From NCBI GenBank assembly GCA_031763025.1, contig JASSKH010000023.1:310001-374000 (forward strand): 64,000 nucleotides of DNA, given 5' to 3'. This document shows positions 23,543-36,261 of this stretch, piece after piece. The stretch comes from Macrocystis pyrifera. Its lineage: Eukaryota; Sar; Phaeophyceae; Laminariales; Laminariaceae. Numbering within the stretch: position 1 is the stretch's first letter; each line of letters starts with the position of its first letter. The notes beneath the pieces were generated by a model, which was not told where the DNA came from, made no database searches, and was given only the letters and a program-made list of their open reading frames with translations. A program made the position numbers and the translations under genes.

Positions 23543-26500
23543 CTGCGTCACAAGGGGTAGCAACACAATCATGGTCACCATACCCCATACCATTGCGGTC
23601 CATGACGACGCACATTCCACAAAAGATAAGACGGCAGTAAGGTAAAAGGGCAGCAAGGCAACAGGGCAGTAAAGCAAGCGGGAAGTAAGCAAGACAGCAG
23701 TAAGACAAGACGGCAGTAAAGCAAGAGGGCAGAAAGGCAAGAAAAGCAAGAGGGCAGCAAGGCAAGACGGCAGTAACGCAAGCGGGCAGTAGGGCAAGAG
23801 GACAATACAAAACGATAGACTACGCGGCCACTCACGAAACGAGGAGTGGTGTTGCGCCATGATGGGGTTCAACAGCATTACGCTACATTAGAGGACTCCG
23901 TCTGAGTCTGCATAAAAGTGTACTTCCTGTTCTTTAAGTTAGAACCGAATTGAGGCGAGATCGTATCCTTGCCGGGGCGGCGCTCACAATGTCATTGTTG
24001 GTGTCACAAAAAATATAATAGTAGCTAGCTTACAAAAAAAAAACTTCAAAATGGCCAACAGTTGCATTATAATTAAGGGCCAAAGTATTTCCACAATTTA
24101 CCAACTTTGACTTTTCGTTATTGTCGAAAAAATACCCATTTTTTCAAATATTTCTACGTTTACAGTTCAGCCACCTGCACACAACACCATGAGCTCGCCC
24201 CTGAGCAACCCCCCACCTCGAAAAAGCTGTGGACAACTATCGTTGGGCCAGCGTTCCAGTTTTGGCGAAAATATTATTGCGTTTTTTTCTCGGTCGCTGG
24301 TTTCGCCCCAGAACAGGGGCGAAATACCGCCCTTGTTAGGCCGACTGTTTTTTTTCTCGGTCGTTTGCCCACCTGGGGTGATGCGCAAGCTCTAAAAAAA
24401 TACGGATTCATTTAGAGAAACGCCAGATAATTCAGTAAAAAACGGAGAAAGCATCGAACACGATTAAGGGCTTGTACGACAAATTCGGTCCTAACTTATG
24501 GGACAGAGAAATTATTCACAACTACTGCTGCACCATGCCAGACAACACATCCCCTCGGACGAATCTCCAAGGTCATTTTCTCGACGAAGGCCTCGTTTTG
24601 GCGCTTTCAAGTTGCACGGGCGCTTTCGGTGCTTTGAGCGGCCATGTCGGTTCTTTCAGAGCAGCAATTCTGCAAGTTTATTCCGTGAAGCTAAACGTGT
24701 CCGCTACCCTGAGATGTAGCTGTATAGAGCACAGACACACGGCGAACACGACGAGAGACACCCCGAAAGTTGGTCCAAAAACGAGCGCCACTCTCGTGCA
24801 TTGACAGCGGAACACTCTGCCGCGCTTCCTACTCTACCTGCGAGTACCAATGAACCACTTCTTTTATGGCAAGAAAAAGCCAAGGGTGTCGCCGTTTACG
24901 CTCAGCTAGTTCATGCGCAACACAACAAACTGTGGTAAACTCGGCGTGCTTGAACTCACGTGGGAGGATGGCCTTCACACCGAATTCGCCCACTAGTCGC
25001 TGGCCGACCTTGTTCGCTTCCAGAAGAATTTGTGCTCCATCCAGGATATTGTATGTCGGCATGAGCGCCTGTACACGGCCACACGCGACCCAGTGTCGTC
25101 ACGAGGTTCGGAGCAGCAAGCAAGGGCGCAGGGGTTTTAACAAGTAAGCGATCCAAACAGCGAAGAGGATGGCGAGGGTGCCCATCGAAGATACCGCAGT
25201 TGTCGCATGACACCCCTACTGACAACATCGCCACGAGACACTACAGCACTGAGCATATAGCTAAATATCCCCATTATATATGTTCGTCGCGAAAATCACG
25301 TACGTACAAAACGATGGCGGTTGCATGGTGTGGAACGAACCGCCCACAAACACAACATTTTGATACATGCGGTAGACGCGACAATGTATGAGTGGAAATC
25401 TGTGGCGACTGGCCACACTCTTTCACCTAAGCTAGGTACCCCGAATATGAGCGTCACCTTTCCCATGCTGTCGAGGCAGAGGATGTTGAGAATCAGCGTA
25501 GCGTACTCTACGTCCACACGAACCGAGTGCCTCCTGACGCACGTAAGCACGCCCCTCAAGATATCCCCCACGTCCACATTCTGCGACCATCACAGAGATT
25601 TATATATATCAAAGGATGACGTGCAACACAAGTGACGCGGGCGCAGTCGCAGAGGGTGAAAACGTCGATGCACGAAGGCCCTCGAGCAACATGAGAAGGT
25701 CAATCGCCGAACTCTGGGTATTGCAAGAGTATCACATGTAGTGTCGGCGCTTCGTAGGGCATATTTGGGCACTTTAACCCTGCTGAAGTGCATGGTAACG
25801 CCGATTCGCCGAACAATAAGATCAGCTGCCCTTGTGATCGACAACAGGTATCTCGATAGCCTCTTGAGAGGTTTGGTCATGAGTTTGACTACCGTTGAGG
25901 AATATTTAGTACACTTTTACTTGCGTCTGTTCTTGCAGACTGAGACCAACATGGATAAGCGGACTACGCGCCCTGTGAGCAAGCGCGATTTGACGCACGT
26001 CGAGGGACATTGAGGGCACTGAACCCAAAGGGGGACAAGAAGGAACAGCAGCGACCGGGGTAGGCCGGAGAGGACGGAAGCTCCACTTTGTGTGGATCTG
26101 GACGAAACAAACAACAAGAAGAAAGCCTCGTACTGAACAGCAGAAACAATAAATTACGAGTTTGTGGTACACCACACAGAAGGTCTAGTCTAAATGCAAT
26201 ACTGTGCGATTAAACTCGTAGCGAACATAAATCAAGGTAAGGCAGTAATAATATGCACTTAGAGAAAACCGAAAATACTAAAATTAACAGAGCATGACAT
26301 GTCGATACGCCTAGGTTAAAAAAGACGGGTTAAACTTGCTCCGACATGTTAGCCTTGCTGTTCAGCTCGGCAGCAGCCCCATTCTGGGTTGCCGCCGATC
26401 ACCATCGCCTACAAACCGAGCTCTACGACTTCCAGGAAAGGACACATCCCTACAGCTCCTACTGTAGTGCGATTGATGACACAATACGGTCTTACGGTAC

Positions 26501-29500
26501 ACCATGTCGTTGTACGGGTGCTTGATTGTGTGCCGCCGATAAATGTTGTGCGGTTAATACAGCAGCACACCTACACTGATGAAACGCTATTGCACGGGCA
26601 TACACTCCCCCTCAATACCCTCTCACCTCGTGGAGGGGGGGCATGGGGGCGGCTACGTAAAAACGGCATTGGCATCCGCGATTTCCCGAAACTTTGAACA
26701 CCGTAAACGTTTTCGCAATAATACCCGAAGTCATGTTTGGTGCTGCGTTCCGAATGCGACTACGGTCCGGCATGTAAACACCAGCGGAACAAGGAATTAC
26801 TCTGGCCAGATCTCACCGTGTGATAGCCCCTGCACCTTTCTAGGAAAACAGCGTCCATCTCTTCAAGGAAGGCCTCTTGCTCCGCCCTGCCGACACACGT
26901 CTGCTTCGTCGAAAACTCCAACACGGTTCGACCAGCCTCGACTCCGTCTCCCGAACCCAAGCACTCCTGGTCACGTTGACGAAGACGATATTGACCATGG
27001 TCGAGACAGCGCAAAGTGGAGCCCCTTGAACACGATATACCATAATCCTCGGTCATGACAACCTCCGGGAACAACGGGTTGGGCTAGCCGATACTGGTAC
27101 TTTAGTTTCAACGATGTAACCTCCGGGGTCGTCAGTTTATAGGCTGGGCAAGATTTCAGTTTCTGCATAAAGCGTAGTAAGGCACGAAGGTAGGAACAAC
27201 ACGGTCGGTCGATACGCTCTTTGATTGCAGGCGGCAGTATGCGCCGGAAGGAAGGGACGGCGATAACTAACAACAAGACGCAGCGGTTCGGCTACGCCAG
27301 GGTCAGTCGCGAGGAACACGAGAACAGCGCAACACCAACCACGCAGTCGATAGTGTTACTGTTGCTACTCAACACAATGATACGGCCCTTGTCATATCCT
27401 TGGGATACGTCGCTGTACGCGGACTTTGACAATAAAAAATCGTTTTCAGTTCTGGGCTCGGCAATACGCCAGCAATTGAGAGATCGCATTTGAGTGCGGT
27501 GGGGGGATGACCCTACCACCTTCATCCCTGCCCCTCCACTGGAACCACATGAACACCTTGACATGTCACGTCGTCACACTGCCATGTGTCATACCCCCAC
27601 CTTGGACGTCACTGTCAATCCGCACTTCTCGTGACAGAATATTATACATGTGCGTTGAAAATATGGATACTGCAGCACCAGGCGGTGGGTAGGTGCAGCG
27701 TGTACAAAAGGCGACTACGTGGGAATCAAGCGGAGTGCGCGACATGCCCAGCGTCCAGAGATCTACAGTAGCGTAACCAGATTAATATTACCAGTAGCCG
27801 GATGAAGTGCCGCCGTTGGTGCCCGAATAACTTGGCCACCATGCCCGCATCCACCAGCACCAATCGAGGTGGATTCACGCCGTCCTGCCAGCATTGCACG
27901 TAAAGAGGTAAAAAAGCCAGTTGAACTCGCAACTATCCGGGTTGAACAGGAAGCAGAGCAAACGCGGCGGAATGTTGTCCATCTGCAATGGAAATAACGC
28001 GTATGGAGCGCGCGACATGATCAATCGGGTCATGGGACCGGAGAGCATGAGCCCTGCGTGGCGCATGAAGACAACGCTATATCATTGTAGGAGCGTTTGA
28101 TGTAGCGATATCGAAACGAATGCCATGACCACTTCTGCAGCGCATCGTAGCGCTGCAATGCCAATCGGAGCAACAGCTGCGCCAGTCTAGTCAGCTGCAG
28201 CTGAAGTGCCGCATGAGTAGCAGCTCTTCTCGAGCGTCAAAAATACGTTCGGCCAGGAACCCGGTAGTGCTTCAAGACGGGATCGATCGTGATAGCAAGC
28301 GCACGCGCTCTAGTGCAGAAAGTAAACAAGGTACATTCGTACTGTATTTCTATTACATTTTTACAGCAGCCTTAGCGTTTCAGCCATTAGCACGTTTAAG
28401 CAGCCACAAGGTAGAGGTGTGCCCTACAAAGTTAGAGGTGTCTCTGAAGTGTTTCAAGACAAAAAACAAAACTACCTTTGATGACAAACGACGTGAATTC
28501 CCCTAAAAAAGCCGACACATTCGCCGACGACACAAACTCAAGGTAAAGTGTAATAGCCCTCGCACGAAAGCGCTTGCCACTTATTCCCCATTCTGGCACC
28601 AGCAAGACGAATGTATACACAATTCGATGACAACGAAAGGGTTCCAGGTATATCTCAAGCGTTGGGTGCTCTCAACACAAGAAAACTGGTGCAGAGAGGC
28701 CATCGCCGTTCCCCGCAATCGCAAGCCGCGACTTCCGCTGATTGTGCTGACGCTCGCTGATACTAGTCACCGCTACCTATTTGGGGAGCACACTCTACCA
28801 ACGTGCAGCTATTAATAGTGCGCGCAGTGATAGATGGGGTCATGGGCATCCCACTCACGCAGCGTCCATCGCTCGCAACGCAACGAGAACATGTGCTTTA
28901 TTCGCATGAGTGCCTGAATGCACACGAAGATGAACTTGCTACTTCGGTTGAGATGCTACTGTACTTAGGCTTCTCTGCGGCTGATAGGGTTCAATGAGGG
29001 AGACGTTTTGCCGTGGGAGCTTGCACTAACCGCTGGTGGGTCGACGCCAGTTGGTTTCGGTAGTGAAGGGTCTCTGACGCGGCGACGTCATTCTGCTGGT
29101 ACACCGGAGACACTGCCGGCATACGCACCTATCGAGTGCCTACCAACAGCCAATCAGTTTTGCTTGACTGCATCGATTTGCTCATCTTTCTCCGTTCTCG
29201 GATAGCGATATTGGGGCACTGTATCGTACAATGTTTATACTGTTTTCCGGGCAGATGCACTAGTAAAGGGAGGCGACACCACAGCGGTCATAACTCAGGC
29301 CAAAAAGGTATGAAGGGGCGGTTTAGTAGTTCCGGGCTTGCGTCCATCTACCACTCACAAGATAAAAACGCGACACCGTGAGCACCGTCCAATGCTAATA
29401 TCAGTTTGCCGAATGCGTAGCCGCGACTGTGGCGAGTCATATAATTGATTGGGGGCTGGCGCTGCTCACCCGCCACAGGCCTTGTAATTACTTTGCCGTA

Positions 29501-32500
29501 AGCAGGCCCTGATACACCAAGGTTTTTACGCTACTGTCATGTGCTAAAAAGCACAACCCTGGAAGCGTAACCCACCTCGGCGGCGCGGACTAGAATATTT
29601 CCGGGGTGAAGGTCAGCGTGTAGAAAGCCGTCTTTGAGCACCATCTTAAGCCACATGTCTTCCCCTCGAGTGACGATGAAGTGCCCCAATCGCGGGTCCG
29701 CCCGCCGTGCCGCCTGCGGCTATGAAAAGTTAATAGCGGCACCGAGAACAGGCGATTCGACGCAATTCGGTCGGCATCTGCGCAAGGGCAGCCAAACAAT
29801 CGTTCCCTCGTATCAACGGGCCTAGAGCCGCAATCGTGAGCACGCACAACAAGATCAACATAAACATAAAAATCAGCCCAGCTACCCAACGAGCGATCTA
29901 GCTCCAGCAGCAAAATAACGCAGTCACGTGTTGAGCGACGACCGATTTAGCTGAGAGGGCATGCTGCCAGCTACGAAGGGCGTCTCAAACAGGCAAGAGG
30001 CGAGCCGAAGACGCGAATAAATGGAACTAGGCGACGCGTCGGTTGTGCCAGGTTCTTCGCTGCACGAAGTAGACCGGCGTGGCCAGTACAAAAGAACTGC
30101 GGCATGTACCTTAGGCGAACTGCAAAAATCCGCGGACAGGCGTTTTCATTCTCGCACCTGAAAGAGGCATCAGCGTGGATACAGCGGTCCACAATCGAAC
30201 CCCAAGTACGTCAGGGTAAAGCACAGCACACCACTACTCCATACCGAAAGCTCCTCCTTCTAGTAACACTGGTGGCGGCCCCAAAAGGCAAACGCTGACC
30301 TCCCGCGTCGCGGGTGCAAGTTAAATGCCGAGAGCTCTACACCGTCAACGCGCGCAGCATTCCTTGAACAAAAGTGACCCCATTGAGCAATATCCGTTAC
30401 CAGCTGTTCCGGGTCGATATTCCTGCATGCCAACCGTATCTGCAATGAGTCACCCAAGGATCAGCTTAAGGGGGCATCCTCCTGCCCAATATGATAAATC
30501 AAGCACGTCACCTGCGGGTATGCGGTGCCAAATAATTTCGTCATCCCCCAGTCCCACATGCCCGCGTTTCCGTTGAGAGGCTTTTTCTTCTCGAACATCT
30601 TGGCGTAATCAGAAACGACGAATCCGTCTTCAAATGTTTCCACCTGCTTGCCATGGGAAAGCATTTCGAAAATCGTACATGTCGGACAGCTGGTGGTGAT
30701 AAGGGCGGCAGAGGAATGGTTGTGGAGAGCAGGAGAGCGGGGGCGGCGGCGGCGGCGGTCCCCGGAATACCCGCTGATAGAGATCGCCAGGCGTATACGG
30801 CGCACTGTGGCTGAAGTGCTTCAAGCTTGGCCAGCCTTCGGGGAGAACACCACCCGATAACAACTCTTGACTTTTTCGAGGACTGCCCTCTCGTTGTGGG
30901 GACGAGACACGTGGGAAGGTTTAGAGTCAGGTTTAGCTACATTTACAGTGCGGTACTGAAAAAAATTAACGCACGCTGTCGGCTTGACCCGTCGGGTGCA
31001 TTCAACCATGGTCGAGAGCAGACGGAGGCGAGAACCAGCTCGCACACTTGACACAGGTGAATATAGTACCGGCTGCTATAACCGTTCTGTCCAGTTCATT
31101 CAGCGACAAGTGGAGAGGTTTCTGCGACTTTTACGGCGAATCGTTGATCGTTTTGCCAACGCCTTCCAATGTTGAAAAGCCTCGACGCCCATCACAAGCG
31201 CCAGGTACACCCATGAAATCAAGTGCCCGAAAGGAAAACCTCCTCCGCGTCAACGTTTTTTCCCAACAGCGAAATACTGTATTCGCATCATGGTGGCGTA
31301 GCATGAAGGCTACCAGCCGATATAGGAAACCCACCAGCACGTCCTCGACCCTGTGCAGAACGCGGGGGAACACGCAATCCTCCCAGTTCTTCCCGGCAAA
31401 GTTGGCGTTGAAGGCATCCAGGTTATCTGCCTCCAGAAGTAGGTCCGTCTGCTCCGCACATATCCCACCGACGCAACGCGAACGATACACAATAAGGATG
31501 TTGCTCACTCGCACAGAACATACGAATACACTACTTATTCCGGGCCGCGGTGGACAAGGGGAACGGGTGAGCAGGAAGACTTCCCGAGGTTGACAGTACC
31601 CACGCGGCCGGCAACAAAGTGGCGGATACGAACGCAACGGGTGGCAAACCGGATCCTATCAAAAGGTATAGCTCTATTAATAGCTCCATGCCATGGCATA
31701 TAGTACCGTACGCAAATGCAAGCCTCTTCCGACAGCACACTTTACCTTCACTAGACAAAAAGAGAACAATAACTACTTGGTACATACTGTAGGACGTACA
31801 ACGTCACACAGCACGCCTCACGGCATCAACACGAGCATATCCTCTTGAGGGCCACCGCTCTACATGAGCACAGTGCAACGCGCTCTTGATAGCCGTAGTG
31901 TGTGCCAGCAGGCTAGCTTAAGCTCAAGCAATATCCCCTAACGCGGATTTTTAGAGGTCTGCACGAACTCTGGTCCAGCTCCACGGAATCCACCTCGTTA
32001 CTTGTTGTTAGTCACCCTGCAGAGAGTTACGGCGGAGAGCAAGTACGGGTGTGACGGAGGAGTGTGATGGGTGCACTCACTATATACCTGTGCCGTCATG
32101 GTGTGCGAGAACTGCTCCATGCTGGGGCCGAGGTTCATCCACTTCATGGAAGGCGTCTTGTCCGCGAAAGCCGCGAGCTTCTGCATCAGCAGGAAGTCCA
32201 TGCGCATTCGCTCCTTTACCATAGGGTGCCGCACCTGCTCACGATCAAGAGCAGCGCAACATATTGTAGGTATCGCGTAGTGTAAGCAAGGAGTACTCGA
32301 TCGTTTCTCAAAACGTGTTTAACTGCCTTGTTCAAAATTCGATCTGTTTCATCTCCGGCACTTCAAGGAGACGTAAGGGAGGCCAAACTAACGCAGGAAA
32401 TGTTTCTTTCAGACCGACATCTATAAGCAGTACCCCTTGCCACCCTCCTTCAAATCCTTTGGCGTTCCCATGCCATCGGCGACAACATCCCGTGCCACCC

Positions 32501-35235
32501 ACACGCTAGTGAGTTTACGACAGGGGGCTGTGGTCATAGTACACATGCTCCCACACGAGCCGTGTAGCTTCAAGCCGATTCCGTCCTCGACTGACAGCCG
32601 TCTCCAAGGTCTCGCCCAGAGGCCCCTTGATAGCTGACTTCGGTTGGCCGTGACAAAAAAATGGGCTTACCCATGCCGTCGGCGATCGCGGCACCTAACC
32701 CAAGAAAAGCAACCGTCCCACTACAATCAGTCGATAAGAGCTGCTTGAGCTAAAATAGGACGGGACTAACCTTGACAGCAACAACTTCCCCGCCCAGGAC
32801 GGCCTTGTGCACTTGCGCAATGCTACCGCTTGCCATCGGTTTTGTGTCGAACCAGTCGAACACCTAGCATTGGAAGAATCGAGTAGTTTTTGAACGGTCC
32901 AGAGGTTGGTTTTTAGGCCAAGAGGCCAATATAAGTTACGCCTTGCAGAACCGGGGCTTTGAACGCGTCAAACGCAATTGCTGTCCGCAACTACCTGCTT
33001 AACCAGCGGCACCATCTGAGCCCTGTGAGAAAAAAATAGTAAGTCGTTAGCGCGGACACCAGTGAAATGCAGAGCCGGTAACTGTTGAACTAACACGAGA
33101 CAACTTGCACGACAGCAACATGTTCGTCGTAGAAGCATAAAGCAGCGTTGACACCAGCTGCGTCCCAAATTATGCTGATAAAATTTATGAGTTGACGGAG
33201 TTATGGGACAAGGCATTATGTTGATATGAACAGCGTTGTCGACACGCTGATTTCGAACTTGTCCAGCACAAACGCCTTCATTCACAGGGTCTACCCCGTC
33301 CTCCAGGTGCCGCCACGAAAAGTGGCCAGTGATCACACCAGCACATAGCAGGGAGCGTATCTCCGACGAAGGCACTTTCCTCCGAGTTGCGCCGGAAATA
33401 CACTACGAACGCTGCATAGCAGGGAAAAACTCCTAGTACTTCCAAGTTCACCGCACCGCGTAGCGCTTGCGTCCGATCATCATACACGAACATATAAATA
33501 TATCATAATATCAGCTTATCAAGTGCAAAAGCGCAGTGGTGCTACCGCGACGTTTTCAAGCGCAATTCGAGTTTCGAAAAACAGCTTCTTTGGGTCCGTA
33601 TAGTCGCATCTGCTGACAGTAGGTAGACAGAAAGACAAATCAGCGCGCCCCAGGACTACAACTCAGCGTGCACACAACACGTACACACTACAGTAGAAAA
33701 GCATACCTGTGTACGTTGTGAGAAACTGCGTGCTTGGGAAAAGACTGGAATGGTTCAGAAGTAGTGTATGGGTTGATCTAAACACTGGATCACTTCACCT
33801 CGCCGATGGGTCTCCCGCCGTACGCCCTCTCCACAAGTGTCTGCGGCAAACGGTCGTACATTGCCATAAATTTGTCAAGTCAAGACTGTTGCAGTGATGC
33901 CTCCGATGGCAGCCAAAGGAGCGAAAACTAGCGTAGGCAACAGCGAAAATAAACATGTACCTGCATTAAATAGCACACCCACCGTGGGACACCGGTTAGC
34001 TCCTGATGGACATTCTCTTCGTGAATCAGTTGAGCTGTTGCACCATACTGCTGTGCTCTCGCGCTCTAGCACACCCCAGAGACCATGCTAATATATAACA
34101 CATCAGTCACAGCGCTTCTGTCTACCGTTGCCCGAGTTCAGCTTCACTAACCATACGGAAGTAACCGCGCCACGTCCGCATTTTCTATACCAGTACAACC
34201 TCCATCATATTTCTACGATTGCAAGGGGACAGACCACTACTGAAATAATATAGAATCTAACCTGCCGCCATGATCTGTTGTGGAGGATATGTACAGTACA
34301 GATCCAACCCAAGAAACTTGTCCTGTATCATGCAGGTATACGACTCCCACCCGGCAGCATGATCTAAATCACATCGATCATACAGATCAGGCTATCTATC
34401 TGCCCTGAAACGTCTAGATCACCAAGTAGGAATGATCTGTGGATGATCTATCTAATCTGTCCGAGGTATGCGAGAGCTACACAGGGGTGTATTTCAACGG
34501 TGTGTTCGAAGAAAAAAATCTTACGAGACGAGATACAGTACTAACCTTGGTGTAGGCGTATTTATGGGAAGGCGCGCCTTTGTGCAGTACCGCGAGCGAG
34601 CTGCACAGTCCCTCCGGGAACATGTCCGGGCGCGTGCTGCTCCATTGTCCCCACTTAATGAACGCCGTTCCACAGAGGGCTATCGAACGCGTCAAAGCGC
34701 TGTACCACACCTGCGACGCCACGGAGGAGCAATATTAAGTATGATACAAGGTGTATACCAGTGCGCGGATGAAACCGACAGCGTGATACAAACGATGAAG
34801 CACCCTTGCGAGTCAAGACTGTGCGAGGGTTACCTTTGAAATACAATCCTTTGTAAACTATGTGATGGTACAACAAGAAAAAAAAAACTTGTGGCCGAAT
34901 CATGTCACAAAATCATATTAGTCTACTACTACTAATACTACTATTGCTACCACTACTGCTGCTGCTACTACTACTACCACTACGACTTGATGCACCAAAC
35001 GAATCACAAGCGCGACTCTCTGTAGCATACGGGTAGTCCATACGCCGATAGGCACAAGACATTCTGAATCATTTGAAACTGTCAGGTACTGTAGAAAAGT
35101 CGCGGAAACGCCGAAAGCAGAATATCGGGCTGACCTTCTCCCTGAACCAGGACGAAACGTAGGCGAGGCCAGCGGTAAAAACCGGGAACGAGAAAAAAAT
35201 AACCAAAAGACATGCTCTCAGGACGAGCTGCGATG
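22971..35235 (-). CDS. ABC1/UbiB-family atypical kinase, ADCK2-like (5' end not found)
   Basis: Exons on the minus strand: 35235-35135, 34710-34546, 33840-33799, 32863-32771, 32234-32088, 31451-31335, 30643-30512, 30439-30379, 29664-29576, 27884-27792, 26966-26817, 25580-25458, 25068-24960, 23542-22971. All junctions are GT-AG and all phases agree, giving about 660 codons. ABC1 landmarks appear in order: KxGQ as IKWGQWSSTRPDMFP (34659-34615), the Ala-rich loop SGSIAQVH, the VAVK lysine (32782-32771), the EADNL glutamate, catalytic HADLHPGN (29620-29597), VDAGM as the DFG equivalent (27854-27840), then GSGDG and TYNILD near the C-terminus. The KWGQW-STRPD form points to the ADCK2 branch. Family members are mitochondrial and support coenzyme Q/lipid metabolism; location here is inferred. 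At least one upstream exon (phase 1 end, targeting peptide) is missing from the model. Confidence 0.9.
23640..23815. repeat. GGCAGTAAGGCAAG-type minisatellite
   Basis: About 175 bp of short tandem units (AAGACGGCAGTAA, AAGAGGGCAGAAA, and similar). On the minus strand it is CT-rich and lies just upstream of the last-exon acceptor, so it is probably intronic. The open frame through it (Leu/Cys/Ala-rich) is an artefact. Confidence 0.75.
28213..28988 (+). CDS. Possible gene nested antisense in a kinase-gene intron
   Basis: Inside the 1691-nt intron 29575-27885 of the kinase gene, the plus strand has an ATG at 28213. The first segment is Ser/Arg-rich (MSSSSSRASKIRSARN) and ends at an AACAAG/GTACAT donor (28330). 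A good acceptor (TTTTTACAGCAG) at 28369 is followed in phase by QPLARLSSHK to a second donor at 28410. Later open pieces with matching phase are one ending at 28542 (NSPKKADTFADDTNS, donor GTAAAG) and one from 28695. A further open piece is 28863-28988. No domain is recognised. The link across 28411-28480 is unresolved, so the full model is not established. Confidence 0.3.
34918..34992. repeat. ACT/CTG trinucleotide microsatellite
   Basis: Interrupted (CTA)n/(CTG)n run. It lies inside intron 1 of the kinase gene model. Confidence 0.85.
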
Positions 35236-35290
35236 CTGCAAGGAGGCGCAGTGCGGCGGCAAAGTGAATCACAGTAACGGTTGGAGCAGC

Positions 35291-35450
35291 GTTAGAGGAG
35301 GGGGACCAATAAGAAAAACGGCAGGTCGAGACAATGGAGGCGCGTCAGCGCCAAGTGCTGGCAAACAGTCGTTAGAGGAGGGGGACCAATAAGAAAAACG
35401 ACAGGTCGAGACAATGGAGGCGCGTCAGCGCCAAGTGCTGGCAAACAGTC
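35291..35450. repeat. Perfect-register 80-bp tandem duplication
   Basis: 35291-35370 and 35371-35450 are identical except for one base (GGCAGG versus GACAGG near 35330/35410). The single difference implies a recent duplication. It lies just upstream of the first recognised kinase exon. Confidence 0.95.
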
Positions 35451-35811
35451 ACTATAATGCGGCTGAATGTACACAGCAACATAAACAGCAGGGAGGTATA
35501 CGGACGGCAAGCCCTGCCGACACTATAGTGCACGGGGTGGTCTTGGACGTTTCCGAGAAGTGCTATTACTATTAACAGCGTTTCTAGTAATCGTATGAGT
35601 CGCTACTATAGAGCTGGAGCGTTTCCGTACTGCGCGACCAGCTGGATCAGCCAACCACATTCAAGACAAGCGTTCCGTGGACGCTACTGCCACTACGGCT
35701 GTTTCTGTTGCTACATGTGGACCACAGCAAGGAATATCATCGTCTGCTGTGGATTTCTGCTGCGGTCTGCGAAACACAAAGCCCCGTTGCGAGCGCGGGC
35801 ACGATGATAAC

Positions 35812-35906
35812 CTTGCTCTTGCCAATGATGTCGGACACAACACATAGATATCTCGCGGCTACCCCGTCACACATAAGCTGTCCGTCAATGGCCTCAAGCC
35901 ATCGCT
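35812..35906 (-). CDS. Orphan exon candidate upstream of the kinase gene
   Basis: A minus-strand segment is bounded by an acceptor with a clear pyrimidine tract (TTTAATTTTTCTCCCTACTTGAAG) and a donor AGCAAG/GTTATC. It gives 31 codons with normal protein composition (RWLEAIDGQLMCDGVAARYL, then VVSDIIGKSK). Its phases do not directly join the first kinase exon, so it may belong to a neighbouring gene, use another donor, or be chance. Confidence 0.25.
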
Positions 35907-36261
35907 CTTCAAGTAGGGAGAAAAATTAAAGCCTTTGCGTCGAATGCCAAGGGTATGATTGCCTCCGACGGTAGGGTGTCAGCGCATCTACAAAAATGTT
36001 CGTAGGTTCTCGGGGCAGTCGTGACACGTCTGCTCTATCGTTCTGGGCAGGGGCTGCTCGTAACTCGAATTCGGTCGCGCGGCATCCCAACGCCAGCATG
36101 GCTCGCGACGCACGCAAACAATTCCAACGTATACGGCACAACGTGAATGTCAAATGTCTTGGCATCACTTCCTGGGTTGCAACCCAACTACTGCCAGGGA
36201 CGGACAGATATGTGCCAGGTGTATATGATATATACATATACATGTATACGTTTAATATGCC

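Noticed and set aside
23550-23810. N-terminal part of the 279-codon minus frame (Leu/Cys/Ala-rich)
   Set aside because: It is a translated minisatellite upstream of a good splice acceptor. Only the part from 23542 down has normal protein composition.
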